A stretch of 47,040 nucleotides of DNA from a virus, in IMG/VR virus record IMGVR_UViG_3300023192_004492, positions 1-47,040 of that record, one strand, 5' to 3'. Shown here piece after piece: positions 7,650-18,200 of the stretch; position 1 is the first letter of the stretch, and every line of letters begins with the position of its first letter. The translations under genes and the position numbers were made by a program. The notes beneath the pieces were generated by a model that saw nothing but the letters and a program-made list of their open reading frames with translations, ran no database searches and was not told the origin of the DNA.

Positions 7650-9017
7650 ATGGAAAATCTAGGCGCATTCGGAAAAAATTTCCAAGAAAATTTATGTAAA
7701 TTATTAGTTTATGATCGGTCCTTTTGCGAGCAGATGCAAGAGGTACTAGACATAGGATTTTTTGATTTAAAATATATCCAAGTTTTCGCCAAGAAGCTTT
7801 TCGATTACAAGCAGAAATACAAAACACATCCAACCAATGGTACTTTAAATTCTATTTTTAATACAGAACTGGAAGGGGAAAATGAAGTTATTAAAAAACA
7901 AGTAATGGATTTTTTCGTTCGCATCCAAGCTACTCCTATAGTTGAGGATAGGGATTATATCAAATCCACCAGTTTAGATTTTTGTAAGAAACAGGTCTTA
8001 AAGGATGCAATGCTAAAGTCCGTACCTCTTTTGAACAAGTGTTCCTTTGCAGAGATTGAGGGCTTAATTTCCCAAGCTTTAAAGCTGGGAAATGACAATG
8101 ATTTTGGTTATGACTATATTAAAGATTTTGAAAAAAGATTTACTTTTAAAGCTAGAAATCCAACATCTACTGGCTGGGAGGAAGTCGATAAGATAACCAA
8201 GGGTGGTTTAGGGATAGGAGAACTTACTATTATTATGGCTCCTACGGGTGTCGGTAAATCGCATTTTTTGGTTCATTTGGGGTCACAAGCATTGAAACAG
8301 GGAAAAAATGTGGTTCATTTTACGCTAGAACTCGGAGATACTGTGGTCGCCCGTCGCTATGATGCTTGTCTTACCGGATATAATTTAGATGAATTAATAG
8401 TTAAAAAAGATGTCATATATGATAAGATTAAAGACATTGATGGACAGCTTCTTATTAAGGAATATCCAACTAAATCAGCTACAGTTCTTACGCTAAGAAA
8501 TCATTTAGAAAGAGTTCGCCAGAATCAAATGGAAGTTGATGTGATTATAGTTGACTATGGAGACTTATTGAAGAGTAGCTATAGAAATACCGAAAAAAGG
8601 CACGATCTTGAATCTATCTATGAAGAGTTAAGAGGTCTCGCGCAGGAATTCAAATGCCCTCTGATTACAGCTTCTCAAACTAATCGTAAAGGATCGAAAG
8701 AAGAGGTCGTTACAATGGACTCTATTTCCGAGGCATATAATAAATGTTTTGTAGCTGATTTGATTATCAGTCTTTCTAGAACACTTAATGATAAAAATTC
8801 CAATGTTGGAAGAATGTTTATAGCTAAAAATAGAAATGGTCCTGATGCCATTATATATTCTATTTTTATGGATACTGGATCTGTTACGATAAAAGTTTTA
8901 GCCCAGCAGGATGTGGAAAAGGTACATCGTGAACAGCAAGCTAATAGAGATAAACGAGATATGAGTAATGCTCGTGAAATATTTAAAAAAATGATTAATC
9001 ATAAAATGGAGAATTAA
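7650..9017 (+). CDS. replicative DNA helicase, DnaB/T4 gp41 type
   Basis: Hexameric 5'-3' helicase that unwinds the fork. The N-terminal 150 residues are helical, as in the DnaB N-domain. The RecA-like C-domain has Walker A APTGVGKS (197-204), FTLELGD (motif H1a), VDVIIVDYGDLL (Walker B), ITASQTNRKGSK (motif H3) and an arginine-finger-like AKNRNGPD. Length 455 aa matches gp41 (475 aa). No primase domain is fused and I see no separate primase in the window. The stop codon is followed at once by the RNR start, so the two genes share a message. Confidence 0.92.
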   Translation: MENLGAFGKNFQENLCKLLVYDRSFCEQMQEVLDIGFFDLKYIQVFAKKLFDYKQKYKTHPTNGTLNSIFNTELEGENEVIKKQVMDFFVRIQATPIVEDRDYIKSTSLDFCKKQVLKDAMLKSVPLLNKCSFAEIEGLISQALKLGNDNDFGYDYIKDFEKRFTFKARNPTSTGWEEVDKITKGGLGIGELTIIMAPTGVGKSHFLVHLGSQALKQGKNVVHFTLELGDTVVARRYDACLTGYNLDELIVKKDVIYDKIKDIDGQLLIKEYPTKSATVLTLRNHLERVRQNQMEVDVIIVDYGDLLKSSYRNTEKRHDLESIYEELRGLAQEFKCPLITASQTNRKGSKEEVVTMDSISEAYNKCFVADLIISLSRTLNDKNSNVGRMFIAKNRNGPDAIIYSIFMDTGSVTIKVLAQQDVEKVHREQQANRDKRDMSNAREIFKKMINHKMEN

Positions 9018-10886
9018 ATGGAACCTGACGATGTAGCAAAGCAGATTTTATCTGATATCACTGTACATATGAAATATGCCCGTTATCTTTCCAAACACAA
9101 AAGGCGCGAAACTTGGGGAGAGTTGGTTACACGCAATAAAAGGATGCATATAAAAAAGTATCCTCATATGCAGAGTGAGATTGAAAATGCATATGAATTT
9201 GTGTATGACAAAAAAGTATTGCCCTCAATGCGTTCTATGCAGTTTGGAGGAAAGCCTATTGAGGTTTCCCCTAATAGAGTGTTCAATTGCGCTTTTTTGC
9301 CTATTAATGATTGGCGATCATTTAGCGAAATAATGTTTTTATTACTGGGCGGCACTGGAGTTGGCTACAGTGTTCAGCGTCATCACATAGAGGAGTTGCC
9401 TGAGATACAAAAACCCAATACAACTCGCACGCGCCGATTCCTCATTGGAGACTCGATTGAAGGGTGGTCTGATGCCATTAAGGCGCTCATGAAGAGTTAC
9501 TTTAAGGGTGGTCCCAAAATTCGCTTTGACTATAGTGATATCCGTCCTAAAGGTACCACACTGATGACTTCTGGTGGAACTGCTCCAGGTCCACAACCAT
9601 TAAGAGAGTGTATTGTTAAAATTGAAAACATGTTACAACTCAAAGAGAGTGGAGAGAAATTAGAACCCATCGAAGTTCATGATATTGTTTGTTATATTGC
9701 TGATGCCGTTCTAGCGGGTGGCATTCGCCGCGCAGCCCTTATTTCTCTTTTTAGTGCAGAAGATAATGAAATGATTGCCGCTAAAACTGGAACTTGGTGG
9801 GAGAATAACCCTCAACGCGGTAGAGCTAACAATTCTATTGTATTGATGCGACATCGCATTAGAAAAAAATACTTTAAAGAATTATGGGAGCGCATTAAAG
9901 CCTCCGGCGCTGGAGAACCAGGGTTTTATTTTACCAACGATAAAGATTGGGGCACTAACCCCTGTTGCGAGATTGGACTACGCCCCTATCAGTTTTGTAA
10001 TTTAACTGAGGTTAATGTAAATGATATAGTTTCTCAGGAAGATTATGAAGACCGAGCGAGAGTTGCAGCTTTCATTGGTACCCTTCAAGCAGGTTATACT
10101 GATTTTCACTATCTCCGCGATATTTGGCGTAAAAATACTGAAAAAGATGCATTGATCGGTGTTAGTATGACGGGGATTGCCTCTGGAAGAGTTTTAAAGT
10201 TAGATATGGAATCCGCCGCGAAAGCAGTAAAGGACGAAAACAAACGAGTGGCAAGCCTCATTGGTATTAACAAAGCTGCTCGCACCACTTGTGTGAAACC
10301 AGCGGGCACTACTAGCTTAACACTTGGTACCTCTAGCGGCATTCACGCTTGGCATAGTAAGCATTACATTCGCCGGTTGCGCGTGGGCAAGAATGAAGCC
10401 ATTTATAGTCATCTTTTACGACATCATCCTCAACTGATAGAGGATGAATATTTTAGACCCCATGATACAGCTGTTATAGAGGTGCCTCAAAAAGCTCCTT
10501 ATGGGGCAATTACTCGTCATGAAAAAGCGGTAAGTCTTCTTGAGCGTGTCAAACAGGTTAATGCGGAATGGGTTACCCATGGGCATCTTAAGGGTCAAAA
10601 TACTCACAACGTTTCAGCTACGGTGAGTATTAAAGATAAAGAATGGGATGAGGTGGGAGAGTGGATGTGGGCAAACCGAGACCATTATAATGGCTTAAGT
10701 GTCCTTCCTTATGATGGGGGCACATACAAACAAGCTCCATTTGAAGATTGTGACAAAGAACACTACGAAAAACTTTTACAGACGCTATGCACCATGGATT
10801 TAACTGCAGTTAGCGAGGCAGAAGATAATACTAATCTTGTGGGTGAAGTTGCCTGTACGGGCGGCGCTTGCGACATTTCTTTTTAA
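9018..10886 (+). CDS. nrdJ: class II (adenosylcobalamin-dependent) ribonucleotide reductase
   Basis: Reduces ribonucleotides to deoxyribonucleotides without a separate radical subunit. It resembles the monomeric Lactobacillus-type triphosphate reductase: NCAFL (Cys 91) and FCNL (Cys 327) form the substrate-reducing pair, and NPCCEIG (314-320) holds the thiyl Cys. KPAGTTS is a phosphate-binding loop, and the C-terminal CTGGAC (Cys 613, Cys 618) is the redox-shuttle pair. No ATP-cone is seen. At 622 aa it is shorter than the L. leichmannii enzyme (739 aa). Dependence on B12 implies the host makes or imports cobalamin. It abuts the helicase, and a glutaredoxin is encoded at 29158. Confidence 0.93.
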   Translation: MEPDDVAKQILSDITVHMKYARYLSKHKRRETWGELVTRNKRMHIKKYPHMQSEIENAYEFVYDKKVLPSMRSMQFGGKPIEVSPNRVFNCAFLPINDWRSFSEIMFLLLGGTGVGYSVQRHHIEELPEIQKPNTTRTRRFLIGDSIEGWSDAIKALMKSYFKGGPKIRFDYSDIRPKGTTLMTSGGTAPGPQPLRECIVKIENMLQLKESGEKLEPIEVHDIVCYIADAVLAGGIRRAALISLFSAEDNEMIAAKTGTWWENNPQRGRANNSIVLMRHRIRKKYFKELWERIKASGAGEPGFYFTNDKDWGTNPCCEIGLRPYQFCNLTEVNVNDIVSQEDYEDRARVAAFIGTLQAGYTDFHYLRDIWRKNTEKDALIGVSMTGIASGRVLKLDMESAAKAVKDENKRVASLIGINKAARTTCVKPAGTTSLTLGTSSGIHAWHSKHYIRRLRVGKNEAIYSHLLRHHPQLIEDEYFRPHDTAVIEVPQKAPYGAITRHEKAVSLLERVKQVNAEWVTHGHLKGQNTHNVSATVSIKDKEWDEVGEWMWANRDHYNGLSVLPYDGGTYKQAPFEDCDKEHYEKLLQTLCTMDLTAVSEAEDNTNLVGEVACTGGACDISF

Positions 10887-10946
10887 AAATTTAATTTTTA
10901 ATTAATATTTTATTAAACTTACCAATAGAAATTCTTAGGAGGAATT

Positions 10947-11237
10947 ATGAATAGTTTAAAATTACTAGATGAACAGGATAACCTTGACAAAACCAAAGAA
11001 CAATATGCTATAAGTTATTTGGAATCTATGTTGGCTTTGGAAGAAGCAATGGAACCCTATAAAGAACAAAAGAAGGAGCTTCGTATAGAGTATCTTGAAA
11101 ACGAATGGTTAACCAAGGGTGATATTTGGGCTGCGGTAAAAGCCTATCGCCTTTATGAAAAAGGGGCAGATATGGATGATTTAAATGATATATTTGATGC
11201 TGTTGAAAAAGCGTTTGGAACTAAGGAAAAATTTTAA
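10947..11237 (+). CDS. small helical acidic protein
   Basis: Unrecognised 96-aa, almost entirely helical, Glu/Lys-rich protein (LEEAMEPYKEQKKELRIEYLENEW), with a second short helical unit at the C-terminus. A perfect AGGAGG lies 7 bases before the ATG, so translation should be strong. It overlaps the GroES-like gene by one base (TAATG), which makes co-translation likely; no function can be given. Confidence 0.65.
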   Translation: MNSLKLLDEQDNLDKTKEQYAISYLESMLALEEAMEPYKEQKKELRIEYLENEWLTKGDIWAAVKAYRLYEKGADMDDLNDIFDAVEKAFGTKEKF

Positions 11238-11530
11238 TGGAGGCTCAAACAAAATTTGATCCGCGCAATCGCTATATTTTGTTAAGCGCGGCAGAACCAA
11301 GCGTTACTGAAGCTTCCCCAACAATTTTGATACCAGATGATTATCAAATTAAAACCAATCCTTATGGTGTCTATACTCTAGAACAAGTATCGGCAGACTG
11401 TCAGAAGGTATCATTGGACGATATTGGAAAACTTGTTATGGTTAATGATACAATGGTAGAAACAGCCAGCTTAGCGCAGGGAGACTTTCTTCTCATTCAA
11501 GAAAATCACATCTACGGAGTGATTGGGTGA
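11237..11530 (+). CDS. GroES/gp31-like co-chaperonin
   Basis: A 97-aa protein with the GroES layout: NRYILLSAAEPSVTEASPTILIPDDY parallels the opening strand, mobile loop and IxxPD segment of GroES; the middle has GKLVMVND, and GDFLLIQENHIYGVI matches the GroES C-terminal YLILRExDILAVI. Sequence similarity is loose, as for T4 gp31. It would cap a chaperonin ring; the phage encodes its own GroEL at 26447, so a cognate pair is plausible although the genes are 15 kb apart. It could also work with the host GroEL. Confidence 0.65.
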   Translation: MEAQTKFDPRNRYILLSAAEPSVTEASPTILIPDDYQIKTNPYGVYTLEQVSADCQKVSLDDIGKLVMVNDTMVETASLAQGDFLLIQENHIYGVIG

Positions 11531-12237
11531 TAAAAATTGATTTATTTGCAGATGATATTGGTTGTGTTGAGTATGTTTCCCATATGGGTACTGATGTTAC
11601 AATTGTTAATGCCGCTCGCGTTAGTTTTGGTCACCATGTATCTGACTTAAGCGACCGTGATGTTAAACTGATTAAATATCTTATTAAAAATAAGCATACA
11701 TCGACATTAGAACACAATGTGATAACATTTAGGTTTAAAGTACCATTATTTATTCGCTCTCAACATCACCGACACAGAACGTGGAGTTATAATGAAATTA
11801 GTAGAAGATATACTAATTTTAATCTTGAATTTTATGAACCAAGTAGATTTAGAAAGCAAAGTAGTTCTAATCGTCAAGCGTCGTCACCTGAATATATAAA
11901 CCCGATCTTTCCTGTGGCTAAAGGAGTGACAAATCTACACTATCTTGCTTCAAAAAAAGTAAAAAGCTTTCATAAAGAAGCTTTAGAACTTTATAATAAC
12001 TTAGTCGAACACGGCGTTTGTCGAGAACAAGCTCGCGGAGTGCTTCCACAAAATTTATATACCGAATATTATGGAACTTGTAACTTGAACAATCTACTTA
12101 AGTTTATTGACCTTCGAGCACACGATGCCGCGCAATGGGAAATTCAACAAGTAGCTAAAGCATGTTTAAAAATTGCCGAACAGTTATTTCCCATAACAAT
12201 TAGGTCATATAAAGAAATCAAGGAGAAAAATCAATGA
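11527..12237 (+). CDS. thyX: flavin-dependent thymidylate synthase
   Basis: Makes dTMP from dUMP using FAD, NADPH and methylenetetrahydrofolate. The ThyX motif RHRTWSYNEISRRY (consensus RHRxxSxNExSxRY) lies near residues 80-93; EQARGVLPQNLYTEYYGT and FIDLRAHDAAQWEIQ match the C-terminal substrate- and flavin-binding segments. Length 236 aa is normal. The GTG start overlaps the stop of the GroES-like gene (GTGA), and the ThyX stop overlaps the next ATG. dUMP would come from the dCMP deaminase (5473) and the dUTPase (18714). Confidence 0.93.
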   Translation: MIKIDLFADDIGCVEYVSHMGTDVTIVNAARVSFGHHVSDLSDRDVKLIKYLIKNKHTSTLEHNVITFRFKVPLFIRSQHHRHRTWSYNEISRRYTNFNLEFYEPSRFRKQSSSNRQASSPEYINPIFPVAKGVTNLHYLASKKVKSFHKEALELYNNLVEHGVCREQARGVLPQNLYTEYYGTCNLNNLLKFIDLRAHDAAQWEIQQVAKACLKIAEQLFPITIRSYKEIKEKNQ

Positions 12238-12659
12238 CTTTAATAAAGGCTGTGTTTTTAATATTTGTTGGACTCAACCCTCCTCAAACTTGGGCAGAAT
12301 TACGTATGGAGGCAAACACAGATTGTTTAAATGGAGTAGAGTCAGCAGAAGTAAAAAAGAGACAAAAGGCTTTAAATGATATTATTAATATAGAAAAAAA
12401 GTTTTTTAGCACACACTCAAATACACAGGTAGCATTAAAAGGAATATTACTCGCTGCAGCTTGTGAAGAAACACAATTTGACTTTAATCTTAAGACTGTG
12501 TGGACGCTGACAGAAACAAGTAGAAAACAATTTTGCATGGTTAAGAAAAAACGGACTTATTGTTATCCTCAAAAACTTATTTATCTTAATCGTTTAAATA
12601 AATGGCTAGAAAATATTTATAAAGAGCGTCTAGGAAAAATATTTGGACCGGACGCATAA
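12234..12659 (+). CDS. exported protein of unknown function
   Basis: A 141-aa protein with a signal peptide (cleavage probably after QTWA) and a helical mature part with four Cys residues, including CMVKKKRTYC, consistent with periplasmic disulfides. It starts in an ATGA overlap with thyX. No family recognised. Its size, export and one helix-rich domain would fit an inhibitor or host-envelope modifier, but that is speculation. Confidence 0.6.
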   Translation: MTLIKAVFLIFVGLNPPQTWAELRMEANTDCLNGVESAEVKKRQKALNDIINIEKKFFSTHSNTQVALKGILLAAACEETQFDFNLKTVWTLTETSRKQFCMVKKKRTYCYPQKLIYLNRLNKWLENIYKERLGKIFGPDA

Positions 12660-13332
12660 AATAGTATATGGTTCAAATATTTTAGCTCTTCAATATGCGA
12701 ATCAAAACAATGCTCAAATCATCCTCAATAATTTAAGATTTCCAGAAGATTTCAGCCCCCCCTATATCAAAGAGGCATGGACTCTTCTTTATACTAAATT
12801 GATGTTAGATGGGAAAACCATCGGCGGCGATACTGTTAAAAACACAAGAGTTGGTGAAGACTTTATATACGTGGTGTCTGGTGGCAATGTCGTAAATCAA
12901 CTTAAATATGATATTTTATATATTTTTTCTGATGAAAGTATAATAGGTCTGCCGCTTACAATTGAGGAAACCATGGAATATGATATCGTGGATTATATGA
13001 AACCAGTATTTCTTAAAACCCCACAACATTTTCGCTTAAAAACGGGAGATGATTTTGTGTCGGAAATTTATATATCCAAGAGGTTTAGTACAGATTCCGC
13101 AAAGATTTCTGTTATCTCTACACTAACTAAAGATCAATTGTATGAATTTGATTATTCTGATACAATGGCTAAATTCAAAACCGAAGATATCTTAAAGGAA
13201 AAGAACTTCATTGGCACAATGACAGGGAGAATCCGAAAACCTGTAACATTAGAAACAGTAGAAAGAAAAGTTTATAAACGAATGGACAAATACAAATCCA
13301 CAGAAAAAATTAAATTTATTTATGGAGATTAA
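12643..13332 (+). CDS. conserved phage protein of unknown function (229 aa)
   Basis: Starts with KIVYGSNILALQYANQNNAQIILNN, a strand-turn-helix-strand that resembles the start of a dinucleotide-binding fold but lacks GxGxxG. The rest alternates strands and helices with no catalytic signature. The start is uncertain: the frame opens at TTG 12643 inside the previous gene and there is no nearby ATG. It overlaps the next gene by 11 bases, and the two are probably co-translated. Confidence 0.6.
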   Translation: MDRTHKIVYGSNILALQYANQNNAQIILNNLRFPEDFSPPYIKEAWTLLYTKLMLDGKTIGGDTVKNTRVGEDFIYVVSGGNVVNQLKYDILYIFSDESIIGLPLTIEETMEYDIVDYMKPVFLKTPQHFRLKTGDDFVSEIYISKRFSTDSAKISVISTLTKDQLYEFDYSDTMAKFKTEDILKEKNFIGTMTGRIRKPVTLETVERKVYKRMDKYKSTEKIKFIYGD

Positions 13333-14221
13333 TGCGATAAACAAACAGCGATTTAATTTAGCTGGCGTGGTACCAGTAGCGGGACAACCTTTGGGTTTTA
13401 ATTTTCCCTGGCATGATAGTCTAATCCCCATAGGGCATAACTATTTAGCCATAGAAAAAGCTGTATTCGATTGTGCCGTCGCAGGCTGCGACACCATTTG
13501 GGTTAGTTGTCCTAAAGATATGCAACCTTTAATTCGTTACCGACTGGGTGATTATATTGTTGATCCTATTCTTTATTTTAATAGTGCAAAATTTGCTCGT
13601 TATCCAGAAACTAAAGAAATACCCATTTATTATATTCCCACTCACCCCAAAGATGTGGATAGGCGCGATAGTTTATCGTGGAGTATTATTACCGGAGCCT
13701 TGAGTGCGTATTGGCTTGGCAAAAAAATCAGCAGATGGACAACACCAGATAAATATTTTGTTGCATTTCCTTATGGCATGTTTAGTCCATATTATATGAG
13801 TAAGTATAGAGCAAGGATTCGAAGTCAAAGTTCTTTTTGTGTGGCATATGAGGAGAAAAGTTATAAAGAAGGTTTATATTTACCTTTTACTTTTGACTCT
13901 GAAGACTTTATAAAATGTAGAAGAAAGTTCAGAAAAAGTGAAGTTCGTGGACATACACGTGAAAAAGAGAAAATACCCGTGGCAGACAGATATACGGGAA
14001 GGTTTTTTACACATGATTTTGTTTTTAGTGATGTTAAAGCCGATAATATAGAAATAGTAGACATCCCCTGGTATTATGATATATCGAGTTGGGAGGGGTT
14101 AAAAAAATGGCTAGGAAGCAAAAATAAGCTTGACAAACCCAAGGACTTTTTGTTATCCTATAATGAATGGAATCCAATAGGAGTGGATAATAATGAAGAT
14201 TCAGAAGAACAAAAGATATAA
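13322..14221 (+). CDS. nucleotidyltransferase-like protein
   Basis: The first 60 residues, LAGVVPVAGQPLGFNFPWHDSLIPIG followed by LAIEKAVFDCAVAGCDTIWV, follow the pattern of sugar-phosphate nucleotidyltransferases: strand, G-rich loop, PI, then a helix with the ECAxAGCxxIW segment. The canonical GGxGTR is not intact, so catalysis is uncertain. The C-terminal half is basic and aromatic-rich with no familiar domain. It forms a tight block with the preceding 229-aa protein and the following micro-ORF and methyltransferase, so a part in nucleic acid or surface modification is possible. Confidence 0.5.
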   Translation: MEINAINKQRFNLAGVVPVAGQPLGFNFPWHDSLIPIGHNYLAIEKAVFDCAVAGCDTIWVSCPKDMQPLIRYRLGDYIVDPILYFNSAKFARYPETKEIPIYYIPTHPKDVDRRDSLSWSIITGALSAYWLGKKISRWTTPDKYFVAFPYGMFSPYYMSKYRARIRSQSSFCVAYEEKSYKEGLYLPFTFDSEDFIKCRRKFRKSEVRGHTREKEKIPVADRYTGRFFTHDFVFSDVKADNIEIVDIPWYYDISSWEGLKKWLGSKNKLDKPKDFLLSYNEWNPIGVDNNEDSEEQKI

Positions 14222-14303
14222 TTTTGAGAATGGAAAGGATTTTGTAAAGGACTATCCCAACTGTACAGCTCCTCTGGGCAAACGAGAGGTATTATTTGGA
14301 TAG
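14193..14303 (+). CDS. 36-aa basic micropeptide
   Basis: ATG 14193 follows AGGAG with good spacing and opens 36 codons (MKIQKNKRYNFENGKDF..., ending KREVLFG), overlapping both the previous gene (29 bases) and the methyltransferase start (8 bases). The double overlap and Shine-Dalgarno support a real, coupled peptide; function unknown. Confidence 0.45.
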   Translation: MKIQKNKRYNFENGKDFVKDYPNCTAPLGKREVLFG

Positions 14304-15291
14304 GTTAGATAAATTTTATACCAAAAAAGAAGTAGTTGAAAAATGTGTTTCCATCTTGGATCTTGACAAGTATGAAGTAATAGTAGAACCAAGTGCTGGT
14401 TCAGGTGCATTCTTAGAGTTTTTGCCAAAAAACAAGACTGTAGCGTTGGACATCGAACCGGATAATTTATCTATTGCTAAAATGGATTTTTTTGATACCA
14501 GTCCACCCCTTAAATACAAGTACTTGGTTATCGGCAATCCTCCTTTTGGAAAGAACAGTAGCTTGGCAAAAAGATTCTTTAATCATGCGGCGACGTTTGC
14601 CAACACAATAGCCTTCATTGTCCCACGAACTTTTAGAAAAGTATCTACCACAAATCAACTTTGTTTGCATTATCACAAAGTGCAGGAAATTGCATTACCT
14701 GATGATGCCTTCGAATTACCAGATGGTACCCCTTATTTGACTCCTAGCATATTCCAGGTGTGGGAGAGGAAAAAATCCCAAAGGCAAAAAATAATTTTGC
14801 CTTCAGAGCATGTTGACTTTACTTTTTTAACCACCAAGGATTACGATATCAAACCTTTGGTTTCTATTACAGTAAAACTGGGAGAAGAGGAACATACTTT
14901 TGAATTTGATATCGAAAAGTGGAAGCATCTTAAGACTTTAGAAAGAGAGCTACCATCCTGCTTATTTAGTTCTTATAAAACCAGACGAGTAAAAAGGGAT
15001 GTTGTTTGGCTAACAAAACCAGATTTGGTTATTCGCCGCGCAGGATCGCAGGCTGGGCGACTTGATCATGATTACGAAAAGAAAGCCATAGAAGGAAATT
15101 ATTTTATCAAGGCACATCACCCCAAAACGGTTGACATATTCCAAAAAATGTGGGATACTTGGTGGTGTGACAAGGGGGACAAAGAAAAGTTGTCTATCAA
15201 GTGGAATACTATAGGGCAAGCTTGCTTATCTAAAAGTGAGTTAGTGCAACATTATGAAATTATGAAGGAAACAATGAATGAAAAAGAGTAA
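14296..15291 (+). CDS. class I SAM-dependent DNA methyltransferase
   Basis: Probably modifies exocyclic amino groups of adenine (or cytosine N4). Motif I is EPSAGSGAFLEF near residue 37, and motif IV is VIGNPPFGKNS near residue 79; NPPF is typical of N6-adenine methyltransferases. A target-recognition region fills the C-terminal half. There is no cognate endonuclease beside it, so it would be an orphan, possibly anti-restriction, enzyme. The frame opens at TTG 14296 behind GAGAGG; no earlier ATG exists in frame. It overlaps the polymerase gene by 14 bases. Confidence 0.85.
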   Translation: MDRLDKFYTKKEVVEKCVSILDLDKYEVIVEPSAGSGAFLEFLPKNKTVALDIEPDNLSIAKMDFFDTSPPLKYKYLVIGNPPFGKNSSLAKRFFNHAATFANTIAFIVPRTFRKVSTTNQLCLHYHKVQEIALPDDAFELPDGTPYLTPSIFQVWERKKSQRQKIILPSEHVDFTFLTTKDYDIKPLVSITVKLGEEEHTFEFDIEKWKHLKTLERELPSCLFSSYKTRRVKRDVVWLTKPDLVIRRAGSQAGRLDHDYEKKAIEGNYFIKAHHPKTVDIFQKMWDTWWCDKGDKEKLSIKWNTIGQACLSKSELVQHYEIMKETMNEKE

Positions 15292-18200
15292 TATACCCTT
15301 TGTGGGGTTACATGCACACAGTGGCGTAGGTAGTCCCTTTGATGGGCTTGGATATCCCGCAGAACATATGGAATATGCTTTTAACCGGGGAAATGACGCT
15401 CTTGCCTTAACCGATCATGGTAATATGAATGGGCTTGCTTATCAAGTCCAACATGCCCGAGACATGCAAAAAGAAGGTAAGAATTTTAAACCCATCTTCG
15501 GCGTTGAAGCTTATTGGCTTCCTAGTATTTCCCATTGGCGGACGGAAGTTGAAAAGTTAAAGCAAGATAAAAAAGCTAAAAAGCAAATTGATACTTCTAG
15601 ATCTGGTACCAATATCGAAGATGAAAGCACTAAGAGTGTAAGCAAGGGTATTCTCAACCGCCGACGACATCTTATTCTCTTGGCTCAAAACCAAACAGGG
15701 CTCAATAATATCTTCTCTCTTGTATCGAACTCATTTCATGATGATAACTTTTATCGTTTTCCCAGGATAGATTATCAAATGTTAGAAAAATACAGTGAAG
15801 GAGTAATCGCTAGTAGTGCATGTCTTGGAGGGGTTTATGCGGGGAATTATTGGGACAATAAACATCTTGGTACCGCCGCCGTCATGAATGAAATGCGCAA
15901 AACAACAGAAAAAATGATATCGATTTTTGGAAGTTCCTGGTATGGAGAACTTCAATGGAATAGCATAAAAGAACAGCACGAGCTTAATAAATATATTATT
16001 AAGATAAGTAAAGAATATGGAATTGAACTAATCTCAACTGCAGATAGTCATTATCCGTCTAAAGATGCTTGGAAAGATCGAGAGTTATATAAACGATTAG
16101 GCTTTTTAGGCAAAGGTAAATTTCCTGAATGGATGAGTCCAGAACTCCCCAGCAGCTTGGAGGAGATTGGGTATGAGGCTTATCCCAAGAATGGCGATGA
16201 AATGTGGGAATCTTATAAGTATTATTCCGACAAGTCCGGCGCTTCATACGATGATGATATTATAAGGGAAAGTATTGAAAAAACATATGAAATTGCCCAC
16301 AATCGCATTGAATCTTTTATGCCTGATAATACCGTACGTCTTCCTGGTTTTGTTGTGCCACCCGGCGAAACAGCAGATGATGCCCTTATTGCTGCATGCG
16401 TTGATGGATTAAGAGATCGCGGCTTGCAGTATGAAGAAGAATATGTGCATCGTATAAAGGAAGAACTAGCTGTAATCGGGGACAGGGGATTCAGTAAGTA
16501 TTTTTTAACTATGAAGGCAATTGCTGATAGAGCAACTGACGTTCAATTAACAGGTGCTGGGAGAGGATCAGCTGCGGGAAGCTTAGTAGCCTATGCTCTA
16601 GGTGTTACCCAAGTAGATCCAATTAAATATAATCTTCTTTTTTCTCGATTTTTGCGAAAAGACGCCAAAGACTATCCAGATATTGATTATGACGTTAGTG
16701 ATCCCATGGAGCTAAAGGAAATATTAATCGAGGAGTGGGGATGTAATACTGTAGTACCTATATCTAATTTTAATACATTACAGCTTCGTTCTCTCATTAA
16801 AGATGTTTCAAAGTTTTATGATATTCCGTTTGTAGAGGTGAATTCTATTACATCTAAAATGCTAGCAGAAGCTACCCCCATAGCTAAAAAGATTCACGGA
16901 ATTAAAGCTGGGGTTTATACTCCTACTTTTGAAGAAGTGATGGAATATTCAGATAGTCTTAAAAGGTTTTTACTAAAGTATCCCCATGTTAAACCTCATA
17001 TCGAGGCATTAGTAGGACAAGTTCGGTCGGTTTCTCGTCATGCTGGTGGTGTAGTGGTGGGAGAAGAATTAGATAAATATATGCCACTTATTAATAGTGG
17101 TGGAATAACTCAAACGCCATGGTCCGAAGGTCAACACGTGAGACAACTAGAGCCAATGGGTTTTATTAAATTTGATATTTTGGGTCTGTCTACGCTTAAA
17201 ATGATTGAAGGTGCGATATGTCATATCCTTAAGCGACATCATAATGTTGAAGAACCAACGTTCGAAGAAATTAAAGAATATTATGAAAATTATCTTCATC
17301 CTGAGAAAATTAACCTTAATGATCAGAAGGTATATAAAAATGTTTTTCATAAAGGAGAGTGGGCAGGCATCTTTCAATTTACAGAAAAAGGCGCGCAGGC
17401 TTTTTGCACACGGGTAAAACCAAAAAATATTATTGATATTGCAGCAATAACTTCTATTTATCGCCCCGGTCCGTTGTCGGCTAATGTACATGAACTATAT
17501 GTAGAGGCAAAAAAGAACCCCAGTCTTATCCAATACGATAATGAAACTGTTAAAGAAATAACAAAAGAAACGTATGGTTTCTTGATTTTTCAAGAACAAA
17601 TTGCTTTATTGGCTCATAAGTTGGGTGATAATATTAGCCTGGATGAGGGAAACTTATTACGTAAACTATTAACAAAAAAGGGAACTGGAAAGGGTTATGA
17701 AAAAAAGCTAGAAATACACGATAAATTCATCACTGGTTGCCTCGCTAAAGGGATATCACAGACACAAGCAGAAACGATCTGGCAAAAGTTTGAATATTTC
17801 AGTGGTTATGGGTTTAATAAGTCTCATGCTGTTTCCTATTCTATTATTTCTTTTCAATGTGCTTGGCTATTGACCTATTATCCTTGCGAATGGATGGCTG
17901 CATTCTTGGATAAGGAGCCTGAGAATAGGAAAGAAAAAGCAATTAATCTTGCTAAGAAGTGGGGTTTTGAGATTGAGCCAATAAACATCAACAAATCTGG
18001 TGATGTGTGGGAAATTTCTGCAGATGGCAAAACCTTAATTCAACCATTAACTTCAATTAAAGGACTGGGAGAAAAAGCAATTGAACAAATCCTTCTGCAT
18101 CGTCCTTTTAATACAATTGAAGAACTCCTCTTCAATGAAAAAATTGTATATTCGAAACTTAATAAAAAAGCTATTGATGTCCTTATCCGCGCTGAAGCTC

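Noticed and set aside
14130-14164. TTGACA and TATAAT inside the nucleotidyltransferase-like gene
   Set aside because: The spacer is 23 bases, well outside the 16-18 range, and the hexamers are inside a gene.
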